Part shown: one piece after another, positions 53,090 through 61,810 of the stretch
Layout of the letters: each line of letters opens with the position of its first letter
Position numbering within the stretch: position 1 is the stretch's first letter
From: Micropterix aruncella
Lineage: Eukaryota; Arthropoda; Insecta; Lepidoptera; Micropterigidae
Length of the DNA: 64,000 nt
Direction: 5' to 3'
Assembly (NCBI GenBank): GCA_944548615.1
Contig: OX155978.1
Coordinates: forward strand, 9,777,354-9,841,353
Program-made: the position numbers and the translations under genes
Notes under the pieces: model-generated
Seen by the model: the letters and a program-made list of their open reading frames with translations, nothing else
Databases searched by the model: none
Told to the model about the DNA's origin: nothing

Positions 53090-53880
53090 TTTGGAAAGCC
53101 TGCGGGCTTTCGCCCCTTGAGTTGGGCCTACTGCCCTCTTGTTCGAACGTTCCCGTAAAACAACTAAATAAAATAAAACACAAACGGAGCTGCCATGAAA
53201 TTCACCGACCGGAGTCGGGCCCATCATAACACTATTTTTTACACTTCTGGGGGGTGAGCCGTGGTTTCCGGACTAACGACCGGCTGTGGTAGGTTTACGG
53301 CAGCTGTCCTGCCATATGTGAGCGTTCGCCTTACCCACCCATTCACTCCCCTTCGATGACATAGAATTGAGATGCCCAAATCGCGGTTTTAGATATTTTT
53401 TCTAGGAAGAGTTATTATTTTCTGGAAAGACCAAAATCTTTAAAGAGGTGAAACAGAGATTTAGCTGGCAGGCCACGAGCGCCTACTTCCACCGCGTGAA
53501 AGTGAACAGTGAAGCCGTTCCGGATGACGGCATTTGCGAGATCATGGTATTTATTTAATTTGTACTCGTGGTCTTTTGGGATATTTGATTCCCATGGAAC
53601 AGTTAATTCTACAATAAGGGCCACCTTCCGAGAGAGAGAGTAAAGAGTTATATTTGGACGGAGGGCTGTGCATCCGATACTTTTAGGGAATTTATACTGC
53701 TTAGGGACCGAATCGACCTCCAGAATCCAATCTGAAGCTTTCTCAATTATTGAGAAAGGTATTGTAGTTAAATGTATTTTGCCTTTAGAGCCATCCCGCA
53801 CAAACTGTATTGGGGGTTGGAGGATACTGTCAAACCCTTGTTGGCACGAGCCACTGAGAGGCTAATTACCTCGCGAATAA
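53090..53880 (-). mobile_element. 3' end of a retroelement with PD-(D/E)xK-like C-terminal domain
   Basis: The coding remnant runs on the minus strand from about 53872 to its stop at 53415 and is followed by a long untranslated tail to about 53090. In frame one reads QPPIQFVRDGSKGK, DWILEVD, KFPKSIG, LRPNITLYSL, ALIVELTVPWESN, YHDLANAVIRNGF, HAVEVGARGL and FKDFGLSRK. The ELTVPWE signature with an upstream RP-acidic position is typical of a C-terminal domain I know from reverse-transcriptase-bearing proteins of many invertebrates. Its layout resembles the PD-(D/E)xK nuclease fold. Here the usual acidic residue after RP is Asn, so a nuclease would be expected to be impaired. The family name is not certain. 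The fragment is 5'-truncated, and its 3' end lies only about 40 bp from the receptor's exon-3 acceptor. Confidence 0.6.
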
Positions 53881-53939
53881 CAGCGAGGACTTAGTCATAG
53901 CGGTAAGTGTATTGTCCTTGATCTAAGGCCACTTTGCAG

Positions 53940-54720
53940 CCAGCTAGAATATGTCTAGCTGTGCAAGGGGAGCTAACGGGCCCATTTGGGAGCTAACGGG
54001 CCCATGATTTGGTGGCCACGATGACCCATGTGTTCAGGGTCGGTCACACTCACGGGTCAACACCCATCCTATGGCCTCCACGCATGGGGTGCGAACCTGG
54101 GTAGGACACTGGGTCAACCAGTCTCCCCTGGGAATCAAACCTCTGGCGCTCCTGGACGGTCTGCGCACCGAGCGGGCGCAAGCCAATCGATTGTGCTCTC
54201 CGACTAACAGTCGGGGGAGTCTGGAAACTGTATTGTTTCCTATAGAGCGGGGGTGGTTGCCTACCTTACGGCGACTGCTCTTGAAATGACCATTGGCCAT
54301 CCGATCCCGGTTCAGAGTCGGGCGAAGGACGCCTTGGTCCGCGATAGATTCGGTGCACACCGTTTCACCGCTTCGTAAGGGAGAGGACCGCGCAAGCGAC
54401 CTCGAACTCGGAACCAATCGGGAGACCGGAGAAATCTGGTCACAATTGGAAGCAAGGGCGCGAGTGTCGGCCCGCCAGGTAACATACTGGCTATCTCGCG
54501 GTAAAGGCGTTGGCTTCTTGCGGGTTGTGGCGTAGCTAGACGTCGGATTTGTAATGTCCAAAGTCTTCTACGCTCACTGCACGGTCGATAGAACGATGAA
54601 TCGTTAAAACGTCCTGCGGTGACGGGTTCGCCCGTTGTGGTTGACATCTCAATATGTGCAAGGGGTATTGCTACAAAGGGGACATGAACTATCATCACCA
54701 TAGCTCCAACGAGCTAGGTT
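53940..54720. other. GC-rich block of unknown origin
   Basis: This block is much richer in G+C than all surrounding DNA. It starts with a direct repeat of GGGAGCTAACGGGCCCAT (about 53968 and 53987). The motif TGTGCAAGGGG occurs near both edges (about 53960 and 54655). Frames are open on both strands (for example minus 54561-54034 and plus 54293-54535), but none resembles a known protein. It may be the body of the same element as the remnant at 53.1-53.9 kb, or a separate non-autonomous insertion. Confidence 0.45.
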
Positions 54721-54816
54721 ACTACAGCATTCAAATAAAATTTCAGCATCTCTAGCGTCCAGTCATAGAGCATTACCTTCCAGATATAGTATCATATTAT
54801 CTGTAATTTGTTTCTT

Positions 54817-55510
54817 ATAAAAGTAAAGTAAAAGTAAAAGGTATTTATTTCCAATACAACCATACAATTGTGTAGGAATGACAGTAATTAATCTTAAACT
54901 AGTTACTCAATTTAGACAAGAGATGATATACAATATATAGTTTTAAACTTACCAATTTACAAAAACATAGACTATATGATAACAGTTTACAACAAAACAA
55001 TTTACGGTAAATAATATGTATTAGATTAAATGGGTAGATACGATGCTATGTATTTTCAAAATATTTTAATAAGTCGTTATGGGCATACATGTTGATTTTA
55101 AGCAGATAGACTCGGATGGATCTCTTGAAAATATCGATGTTTTTAATTGCTTTTAATCTTTCGGGCAATTTATTGAAAAGTTTGAGGCCTAAGTATCGAC
55201 TAGTCGCCTGGAACTTGGCAGTACGTGCTACGAACGGTTGGAGATACAGGGTTTTATTCCTGGTGTCATGCCGATGTACTTCCTCGTGGGATATGGCCGA
55301 GCTCTTATTGCAATAGAATTCGCAAAGAGCTTCTTGAGCAGTCATGTCGTTCACGACATGACTGCCGTGGACCAATACCTACTATCGCACGTATGGCTCT
55401 TTTCTGGAGAGTGAATACACTGTTGATGTGTGCTGCATTACCCCATAAAAGAATACCATAGCGCAGGTGTGACTCAACTATACCAAAAAGTTGGAACTTG
55501 AATATCTCGA
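54817..55510 (-). mobile_element. Non-LTR retrotransposon 3' fragment, RT C-terminus
   Basis: Reading the minus strand from about 55497, one frame gives VESHLRYGILLWGNAAH and VFTLQKRAIRAIVG. A shift at about 55345-55375 then leads into CEFYCNKSS, HDTRNKTLYLQPFVAR, YLGLKLFNKLPERLKAI, IFKRSIRVYLL and a stop at 55046. This order is the standard C-terminal region of Jockey/CR1-type reverse transcriptases. The frame change shows the copy is dead. The 3' end has an AATAAA signal and a simple TTTTAC-type tail at about 54817-54841. The 5' part with the catalytic core is missing. Confidence 0.85.
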
Positions 55511-55680
55511 ACTAAAGCGACGACCTATGGATGTCTGCTAATATTTTGTAGACCCTGTAACTGCTGGTAGATCTGATTAAGCACCAGCCTAATATCAAAA
55601 TATGACCTCTCCCAAAATATAAGGTTTTTTTTTCATTTTGGATTTTTTTTTTTGCGTTTTGCGAAATCTCCACATAATAT

Positions 55681-55744
55681 AATTATATATATAATATAAT
55701 ATAATATAATATAATATAATATAATATAATATAATATAATATAA
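55681..55744. repeat. ATAAT microsatellite
   Basis: About twelve tandem copies of the pentamer TAATA follow a short TA run. Confidence 0.95.
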
Positions 55745-55873
55745 CTTTAATGCTATGCTTCTTTTAATAATTTGTTGTACTAAAATTTTTCCGTTTTATA
55801 TTTTTAAGATTTTCCTTGAGCGACAAAAAATAAATATAAAGTTGGCCCATGATATTAAAACTTGCATATTTAA

Positions 55874-57141
55874 TCGCGTTACAAATGGTTAATTTCACGC
55901 GGGGTACCTCAGGGCTCTATACTTGGACCACTACTATTTATTATTTTTATTAATGATATCGATAGGACAATTACGCCGCCAGTAAAGATGCTTCTATACG
56001 CCGATGACACCAGCTTCTTTTTTGAAAATAAAAACACCCAGGTCTTGGAAAAGCTGATAAACGAGCAGCTTCTTGTGGCTAACACTTGGTTTGAAAAAAA
56101 TCAACTTTTCATAAACCCATCAAAAACGGTAGCGATGAAATTTTCAACTACTAAAAAGAGTGACAAAAATATTACGATTAAAATGGAATCAGAAAATATA
56201 AATATTGTCCGAAATACTAAATTCTTAGGGATCACTTTAGATGAAAATTTAAACTGGAATCAACATATCGATAATTTGTGTGCAACTTTGTCATCGGCAG
56301 TCTATGCTATAAGAAAGGTGAAATTTCTGGCTGGCGAACGTGCAGCGATCAGTGTGTATCACTCCTGCTTCCATTCAAAGATGTCTTATGCGATACTACT
56401 ATGGGGTAATGCAACCGATACCCATCGCATTTTTGTGCTACAAAAGCAAGCCGTTAGGACAATTTTTGGTGTAAGCAGAGAAACACATTGCGCCCCTTTT
56501 TTTATTAAAGCTGGTATCCTTACCATATCGTCTATGTACATATATCAGTGCCTTTTATACGCCAAAGAGAATATTTTAAATTGCGAGCTTCACTCCACTC
56601 GGCATAGCCATAATACGCGACATAAGAACAATGTGTTATTGCCTAAAGTACGCTTGACTAAATATCAAAAAACATTTTTATATATAAGTTTTAAATTGTT
56701 CAATGCTTTGCCATCATCAACGAAAAGACTTGAGATGGCAGCATATAAAATCTGCTTGAAAAATCAGTTAGTCAAACATGCCCTTTACAAACTGGACGAC
56801 TTTTATGATATTGCGTCCACAATTGCTTGATTATAAATATCCATATTATGACTATACTTTCGAACTAAGTTTTAGATTTTATTGACATTGTTTTTAATTA
56901 CGCATGTTTCAGAATTTTTCTTTTTATGGTATTGATTATTATTTGTTTGATTATTGATTATTTTGTAAAGTTGACTATTTTTAAGTAATCACCTCTGATT
57001 ACAATTATTTTTTTCCTTTTAATTAATCAAAGCGGTTTTATCATCCGGTAAATTATGATTGTAAAAGTTGACATGTTCCTCAGTATTGTGAAATGCTTTT
57101 ATGGAATGAATAAATGATGATGATGATGTTGATGATGATGG
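55874..57141 (+). mobile_element. 5'-truncated non-LTR retrotransposon with RT catalytic motif
   Basis: One open frame runs from 55874 to the stop at 56830. It begins inside the RT domain with GVPQGSILGPLLF and INDI, then the catalytic LLYADDTSFFF, followed by NPSKTVAMKFS, TKFLGITLDENLNW and HSCFHSKMSYAILLWGNA. It continues with LQKQAVRTIFG, HNTRHKNNVLLP and FKLFNALPSSTKRL. These are the RT palm motifs and C-terminal region of Jockey/CR1-type elements. The frame is uninterrupted over about 318 codons, so the insertion is fairly young, but fingers, endonuclease and ORF1 are missing. A 3' untranslated region follows with ATGAATAAATGA and a TGATGA simple tail ending at 57141. It lies antisense to the receptor gene. 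Confidence 0.9.
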
Positions 57142-57599
57142 TACACAATATTCAATGCGTTCTATTTCGAAAAAATAGCTTTATTAAAATTATAACTGCT
57201 GAACAGTATACCATTAAATAAAATATAATTTCCAATACTTTGGTTTTCTTTAAAATAGAACCCTATTACAATACAAGGACATTTTTTTCTCTAAAATAAA
57301 AATATAGTGTTGTATACTAATACTGTAGGGTGAATATTTAAAAAAAAATATGTATTTGTAAAATTGTGCAATATTACATATCATTTTCTTAAACATATAT
57401 ACTAGAATGTAGTGTTTATTCATATATTTGTATATATTATTACTTATTTTCCACTTAAATTTATTGTATATAATGTAAAGTTTACTTTATTTTTAGCCCT
57501 TAATTGCATACATATATATTTATTTATATTTTTTTCTACTTTAAATTTTACTTTAATTTGTGTAACAACACATTTGTTAGATTTAGAAATATTTAAAAT

Positions 57600-57862
57600 T
57601 GATCACCTTCGTCAGTTCGCGAGTTACAAAAATACAGTTACTGTTGGTATAACACAGCACAGCCAGAGACAGACCTTCTAGGTCTAGTTGGTTGTGCGAT
57701 TTCGCCTCATTCGGATATGCTAGCATATTTATATCCATAGAGCTATGTTTTTCGCTATTATAATGTTTGTTCTTAATTATTCCTCATGTACAACAGTATG
57801 CATGTCCTTGTATTTTTTTGTTCTTGTACGTTATAAATAAATAAATAAATAAATAAATAAAT
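57600..57862 (+). mobile_element. Possible non-LTR 3' end with AAAT tail
   Basis: A mixed-composition stretch (GACCTTCTAGGTCTAG, TGTGCGATTTCGCC) ends in GTTATAAATAAATAAATAAA, about seven AAAT units to 57862. The tail form matches the other non-LTR ends in this intron, but there is no coding remnant to confirm it. The open frame at 57412-57681 is low-complexity and not recognisable. Confidence 0.35.
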
Positions 57863-58199
57863 ACTATTTTGTAATCTAGATTTAATGGTTAAGATTTAAA
57901 GATCCTTAATTTAGATTTGATTTGTACACAATGTTAATTAAAATGACCTAATTTAGAGGTTTCTGAAAAGTTACTATAGTACCTATAACTCGGAATCCGA
58001 AGGGTTTTGTAGAGGTCGTATTTTGATAGTGTGGCCGTTCATGAATAGACCTACCATCAGTATCAAGGTTTACTAATGTTCACTCCGTTTCCCTGTATAT
58101 ATTGTAACAAAAATCGCTTTTTTTACTGCACGGTTTCTTCCTTCGTCCATTAGAGCCGTAATTTCGTAGTTTTTCCTTGTTTCTTTTAATTCCTGGCAT

Positions 58200-58876
58200 G
58201 GTTTGTTTGTTTGTTTGAAAAGCTTTATTGCACACACAAAAGAATACAATGTGGTGGGCCTATTGCCAAGTGGCAATATCTACCGACCATACCGCCAGGG
58301 TTATTGTGACTGAAGGTTTATGTGGGCAAATAAATTTACAAGTAATAAATAAATACACTTACAAAAAAGTCATCATAGTATAAAATATAATTCAGTGATT
58401 AGTAACGTATGCCAACTCGTATTGAAGGGAGGAGTGAAATATAAGGACAAGCAAAGGAGACGGGAGGGGAGGGGGGAATTCATAAGTTGAGTAAATGTCT
58501 CTTTAAAGAATTTTTAAACCCGCTCAGGTTTTCAAGTTGTCTTATCGGTAAAGGCACGGAATTCCAGAGACGGGCCGCTTGCACTGCGAAAGACCTAGAC
58601 ATGAAAGTTGATGAATGCTGAGGTATAGCCAGTAATAGATTTTCCTGAGAGCGCAATGGGAGACCATGGGATGATAGCGGAGAGAAGAGATTATACAAAT
58701 AAGTAGGACAGTTTGACTGTAGTACGCGGAAGAGTAGGGCGAGTATGTGAAATTCCCGACATCGTCTAATGGGTAGCCACTCCATTTGCCTGTCATGGTG
58801 TGGCGTGTCTGCGGACAATTTTCCAATATTTAATATAAATTGCGAATTCCTATTATGACATTTAGCAAATGTCACA
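58200..58876 (-). mobile_element. Non-LTR retrotransposon 3' fragment, RT C-terminus
   Basis: The minus strand encodes from about 58875 to the stop at 58480 a protein reading QMEWLPIRRCREFHIL, LLFRVLQSNCPTYLYNLF, LPLRSQENLLLAIPQ, RSFAVQAARLWNSVPLPIR and FKNSLKRHLL. The pairs 'P-x-YL', 'R-x-F-x3-A-x2-LWN-x-(L/V)P' and 'FK-x3-(K/R)xHL' are the usual end of a Jockey/CR1/L2-type RT protein. The 3' untranslated region carries AATAAAG and a CAAA-type tail (TTTG repeats on the plus strand at 58200-58217). It is a different family from the fragment at 54.8-55.5 kb, judged by both protein and tail. It is 5'-truncated. Confidence 0.85.
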
Positions 58877-59277
58877 TGTATTGACAGCTAGAGATGTGCG
58901 GAGCGTTTCATCCTGCAGTAAGTTGGTTTCTTTTATGGAGGCAAAAGAGTGTTGGGCTGAACTATACGCTTTATGGCACACATGAACTGTCAAAATTCTA
59001 CCCTTGGAAGAGCAGTACGGCGATTTGTCGTTTTTTTGTGAAAATCACGGTTTGATGAATGTTTTTGAAATGTGATAAGGTTTGCAGAATTTCGGTAAGC
59101 ATTTTTTTTTATTTGGGGTTATTTTCGACAGCATATGGGTGTGATTTTTACAGATTTCTTTCGTTTTGCTTCAGCGAGCGGCACCTCTGTTTAACCTGTG
59201 TTTCACCTCGGATTTACTCTATGCTACCTGTTATAAATGTTTTGCTGCTAATGTGAGGTGTAAGGCCCCTAATTGTA

Positions 59278-59489
59278 ATGGATTAAATTACGCCTCTATT
59301 CCACAAGGATACCTGCTTTCATTGATGGATCAATTTATGTTTGTTTGTTGGATGCTGTCGGATTGTGACAGTAGAAACTCCTCGGCTGCCGCTGTAACGG
59401 GTGAAGAGTGCTCCTGAAGGGGCGGAGTTATAGAACATTCTCCAGAAACGTGTTTTTATTTTATTTTTGCGTAATTGTAAAAGAATTTC
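59278..59489 (+). repeat. Direct repeat, left copy (212 bp)
   Basis: This matches 60444-60655 in the same orientation at roughly 90% identity by eye. Shared text includes CTCCTCGGCTGCCGCTGTAA and CCAGAAACGTGTTTTTATTT. It lies 317 bp left of the palindrome. The family is unknown. Confidence 0.88.
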
Positions 59490-59806
59490 TTGTGAGCCAC
59501 ATTCAGTGCCATCACACCTCAAATCCACAAACCGAGATAATTGTTTGCGGAGTGCCAGTGGGTATTATTTTTTGATTGAGTAAAGTTTCTATTTTTCTCT
59601 ATAAAAAACGGTGGCGCCTATCAAAATATACTTTTGTTTTGAATTTCACTTTAGTGTCGTGTATATTTTTGTAACCCGTTTGATTATATTATAAATCGGG
59701 GTTACAATATTTTTATAAAATTTTGTTTATAAATTGATATTACGAAATCGATTTCGATTTGTTTTAAAATTTTACATTATTAGAAGTTCTCGAGTTATAA
59801 CCTCTC

Positions 59807-60247
59807 TTAAGGTGATTCGTCGCGGTCCGAGGAAACTATTCTGATAATAGATGGCGTTGTAAGCAATATTAACAGAAAAATACGATTTTTAGCTCTCTCA
59901 GTGCAGTAAAAATTACGAAATAAATTTACCGGGAACTTTACATATACACGGTTCGATGTACTTCGTATCACCGCGATAATCAACCGCATTACGAAATTAA
60001 TGGGGAAAACAGACCAATTTCGGTTCTGAACCGAAATTGGTCTGTTTTCCCCATTAATTTCGTAATGCGGTTGATTATCGCGGTGATACGAAGTACATCG
60101 AACCGTGTATATGTAAAGTTCCCGGTAAATTTATTTCGTAATTTTTACTGCACTGAGAGAGCTAAAAATCGTATTTTTCTGTTAATATTGCTTACAACGC
60201 CATCTATTATCAGAATAGTTTCCTCGGACCGCGACGAATCACCTTAA
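59807..60247. repeat. Near-perfect 441-bp palindrome
   Basis: Two 220-bp arms (59807-60026 and 60028-60247) are exact reverse complements around the single base at 60027 (core CGGTTC-T-GAACCG). The arms start TTAAGGTGATTCGTCGCGG. Beyond them similarity resumes after a small indel (GAGTTATA on the left, TATAACTC on the right), so the palindrome once extended further. Each arm carries a 60-codon open frame reading outward from near the arm, which is not recognisable. Candidates are a foldback or MITE-like element, a head-to-head insertion, or an assembly fold-back artefact. Confidence 0.92.
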
Positions 60248-60443
60248 ACTATAACTCAAAATATATAACCAAGTAAAAAAAACAGCAATTTTCGAAAAAT
60301 TCCCTCAGATCCAACTAAACGAATCCTTAGAGATTGAAGTTACCCTTTCTCCGGAGTTGTAACTTAACGAAAAGTCTGACTGCTTACGGAGTCGGGTTTT
60401 TTTAAATGAGTCGCTTAAAATTTTATAATTACATAGAGAATAC

Positions 60444-60655
60444 ATGGATTAAATTACGCCTCAATTCTACAAGAAAACGTGCTTTCATTGATGGATCAAT
60501 TTACGATTGTTTGTTGGATGCGGTCGGATCGTCACAGTAAAAACTCCTCGGCTGCCGCTGTAACGGGTGAAGTGTGCTCCTGAAAGGGCGGAATTAAAGA
60601 ACATTCTCCAGAAACGTGTTTTTATTTTATTTTTGCGTAATTGTAAAAGAATTTC
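60444..60655 (+). repeat. Direct repeat, right copy (212 bp)
   Basis: This is the partner of 59278-59489, with substitutions such as GGATGCGGTCGGATCGTCAC against GGATGCTGTCGGATTGTGAC. Together the two copies bracket the palindrome. Confidence 0.88.
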
Positions 60656-61057
60656 ATCAGTAAAGAGTAGTAACGAGACTTACTACCTAACCCAATTATT
60701 TTGACACATCCAAGAGTGGACTTTAGCCGTCAATTGGACACGACGAAAATGTAATGTAATCAAATGTAATAGTCCGTCGAACACTTTGCATCGTTTGCTG
60801 TTGTAATAAACTCTTCGAAAAAAAGATGTAAAAAACAACTACCAAATATCATTAAACGTTTTCAATATTTTATTCGAATACTTTGTTGATTCTGAAAATC
60901 AGCATAAAAGTAATAATGCTGAAATTTTCTTCAATATCTTAACTTAATATAATAACCTAAGTAAATATTTTCTTTGTCAAATAGAAATTTGAATTTTCCT
61001 AAGTTTTATATTTTATAAATGACTAGAACAATTCTATAAAATTGAAATGAAACTTAC

Positions 61058-61386
61058 TTCGGAGATGTAGACGTGTCAATATTTAATATCCCAGGAAATG
61101 GTAAATAAGAAAACGGTGGATCACTGAAAACCGGAGCAACAAAAATACAAATAACAGCACAAAATGTTCCAAGTGCGATGCCACGGAAAACATAAAACAT
61201 AGTTTTAAGGATCATTTGTGTTTGGTCGCTGCAGTCCAACTCATTATAAAACTTTTCGTATTGCTTGATCAATCTCAATATGGCCGTGGAATTTAGATTA
61301 ATTGGCAGTGCTCTCAATGATATAATATAAAATCCGATTATTAAAAATATTGATTTCAATAATGTACTTTTTTCCAACTCTGGATG
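61058..61386 (-). CDS. Odorant receptor exon 2
   Basis: The exon starts after the acceptor TTTTTTTGCAG (AG at 61388-61387) and ends at the donor CCGAA|GTAAGT. It is 329 nt, entering in phase 0 and leaving in phase 2. It encodes HPELEKS, TM2 (LLKSIFLIIGFYIISLRALP), the loop with LIKQYEKFYNELDCSDQ, TM3 (FRGIALGTFCAVICIFVAP) and the extracellular segment SYLPFPGILNIDTSTSP. The last segment fits the conserved 'LP-x-(P/F)...D-x-S-x-SP' region that precedes TM4 in insect odorant receptors. These receptors are membrane ion-channel subunits that pair with the co-receptor Orco in olfactory neurons. The exact ligand cannot be inferred. Confidence 0.84.
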
Positions 61387-61457
61387 CTGCAAAAAAACGA
61401 AAATAGGAGATTATTTATTATATTTCTTATTATTTGAACATCTTATTACTTTTTTAC

Positions 61458-61631
61458 CATTAAAATATGAATAGTTTCAAAAATCGGAAACAAGATCACA
61501 AAAAGGACGATTGCTACAATACGGTATACCGCAATTTTCCATGTCACCATAGTATGAACGCAATGTTGCCTGGGTGGCGTAATGTCAATTATAATAATAA
61601 TCAGACGAAATACGTCTCCGAATGTAAACAT
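61458..61631 (-). CDS. Odorant receptor exon 1 (probable)
   Basis: From the ATG at 61631 the frame reads MFTFGDVFRLIIIIIDITPP, then TM1 (VYRIVAIVLFVILFPIFETI), and ends HILM at the donor ATG|GTAAAA (GT at 61457-61456). It is 174 nt, exactly 58 codons, so it leaves in phase 0. That matches exon 2, reached through a 71-bp intron (61387-61457). The frame stays open upstream of the ATG to a TAG near 61692 (reading VPVIWSVIEDLINTDIYIK). An upstream coding exon ending at an acceptor near 61693 is therefore possible. The ATG is a reasonable start because receptors of this family begin only 20-40 residues before TM1. Confidence 0.72.
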
Positions 61632-61693
61632 TTTTATATAGATGTCCGTATTAATCAGATCTTCAATAACTGACCAGATTACTGGAACCTAGA

Positions 61694-61800
61694 AGCGTTC
61701 AAGTTGTAATGGGGACATATCGGATAGCATTGAATACCAAATAATATAATATGTATATAATAGCCACATCATTATTTCCTGTATAATTTATAAGGAATGA
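61694..61800. other. No recognised feature
   Basis: This is a short A/T-rich stretch between the receptor's first visible exon and the truncated retrotransposon. It may hold the receptor's promoter or another exon, but I see no clear signal. Confidence 0.4.
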
Positions 61801-61810
61801 AAACGATTTT

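Larger units (their letters stand above)
53054..61057 (-). other. 8.0-kb intron of the odorant receptor, filled with transposons
   Basis: The intron is bounded by a consensus donor (CCGAA|GTAAGT, GT at 61057-61056) and the TTTTCAG acceptor at 53054. It contains non-LTR remnants at about 53.1-53.9, 54.8-55.5, 55.9-57.1 and 58.2-58.9 kb, plus a palindrome and direct repeats. Stretches without a recognised feature are 55511-55680, 55745-55873, 57142-57600, 57863-58199, 58877-59277, 59490-59806, 60248-60443 and 60656-61057. Confidence 0.72.

Noticed and set aside
54034..54701. Open frames of 129 and 175 codons in the GC-rich block
   Set aside because: High G+C lowers stop-codon frequency. Frames are open on both strands and no protein family is recognisable.
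53940..54720. Ribosomal RNA or tRNA fragment
   Set aside because: The composition prompted the idea, but I could find no recognisable rRNA core segment and no tRNA cloverleaf or internal promoter boxes with proper spacing.
57412..57681. 89-codon frame with hydrophobic N-terminal part
   Set aside because: It is a low-complexity A/T-rich translation with no splice or homology support. A receptor exon was considered, but it lies on the strand opposite to the gene.
58073..58276. 67-codon minus-strand frame
   Set aside because: It runs across the simple tail of a retroelement and the flanking sequence, so it cannot be a real gene.
59059..59417. Frames of 65 and 83 codons, one with several Cys residues
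   Set aside because: The second overlaps the dispersed 212-bp repeat, no family is recognisable, and the frame is not kept in the other repeat copy.
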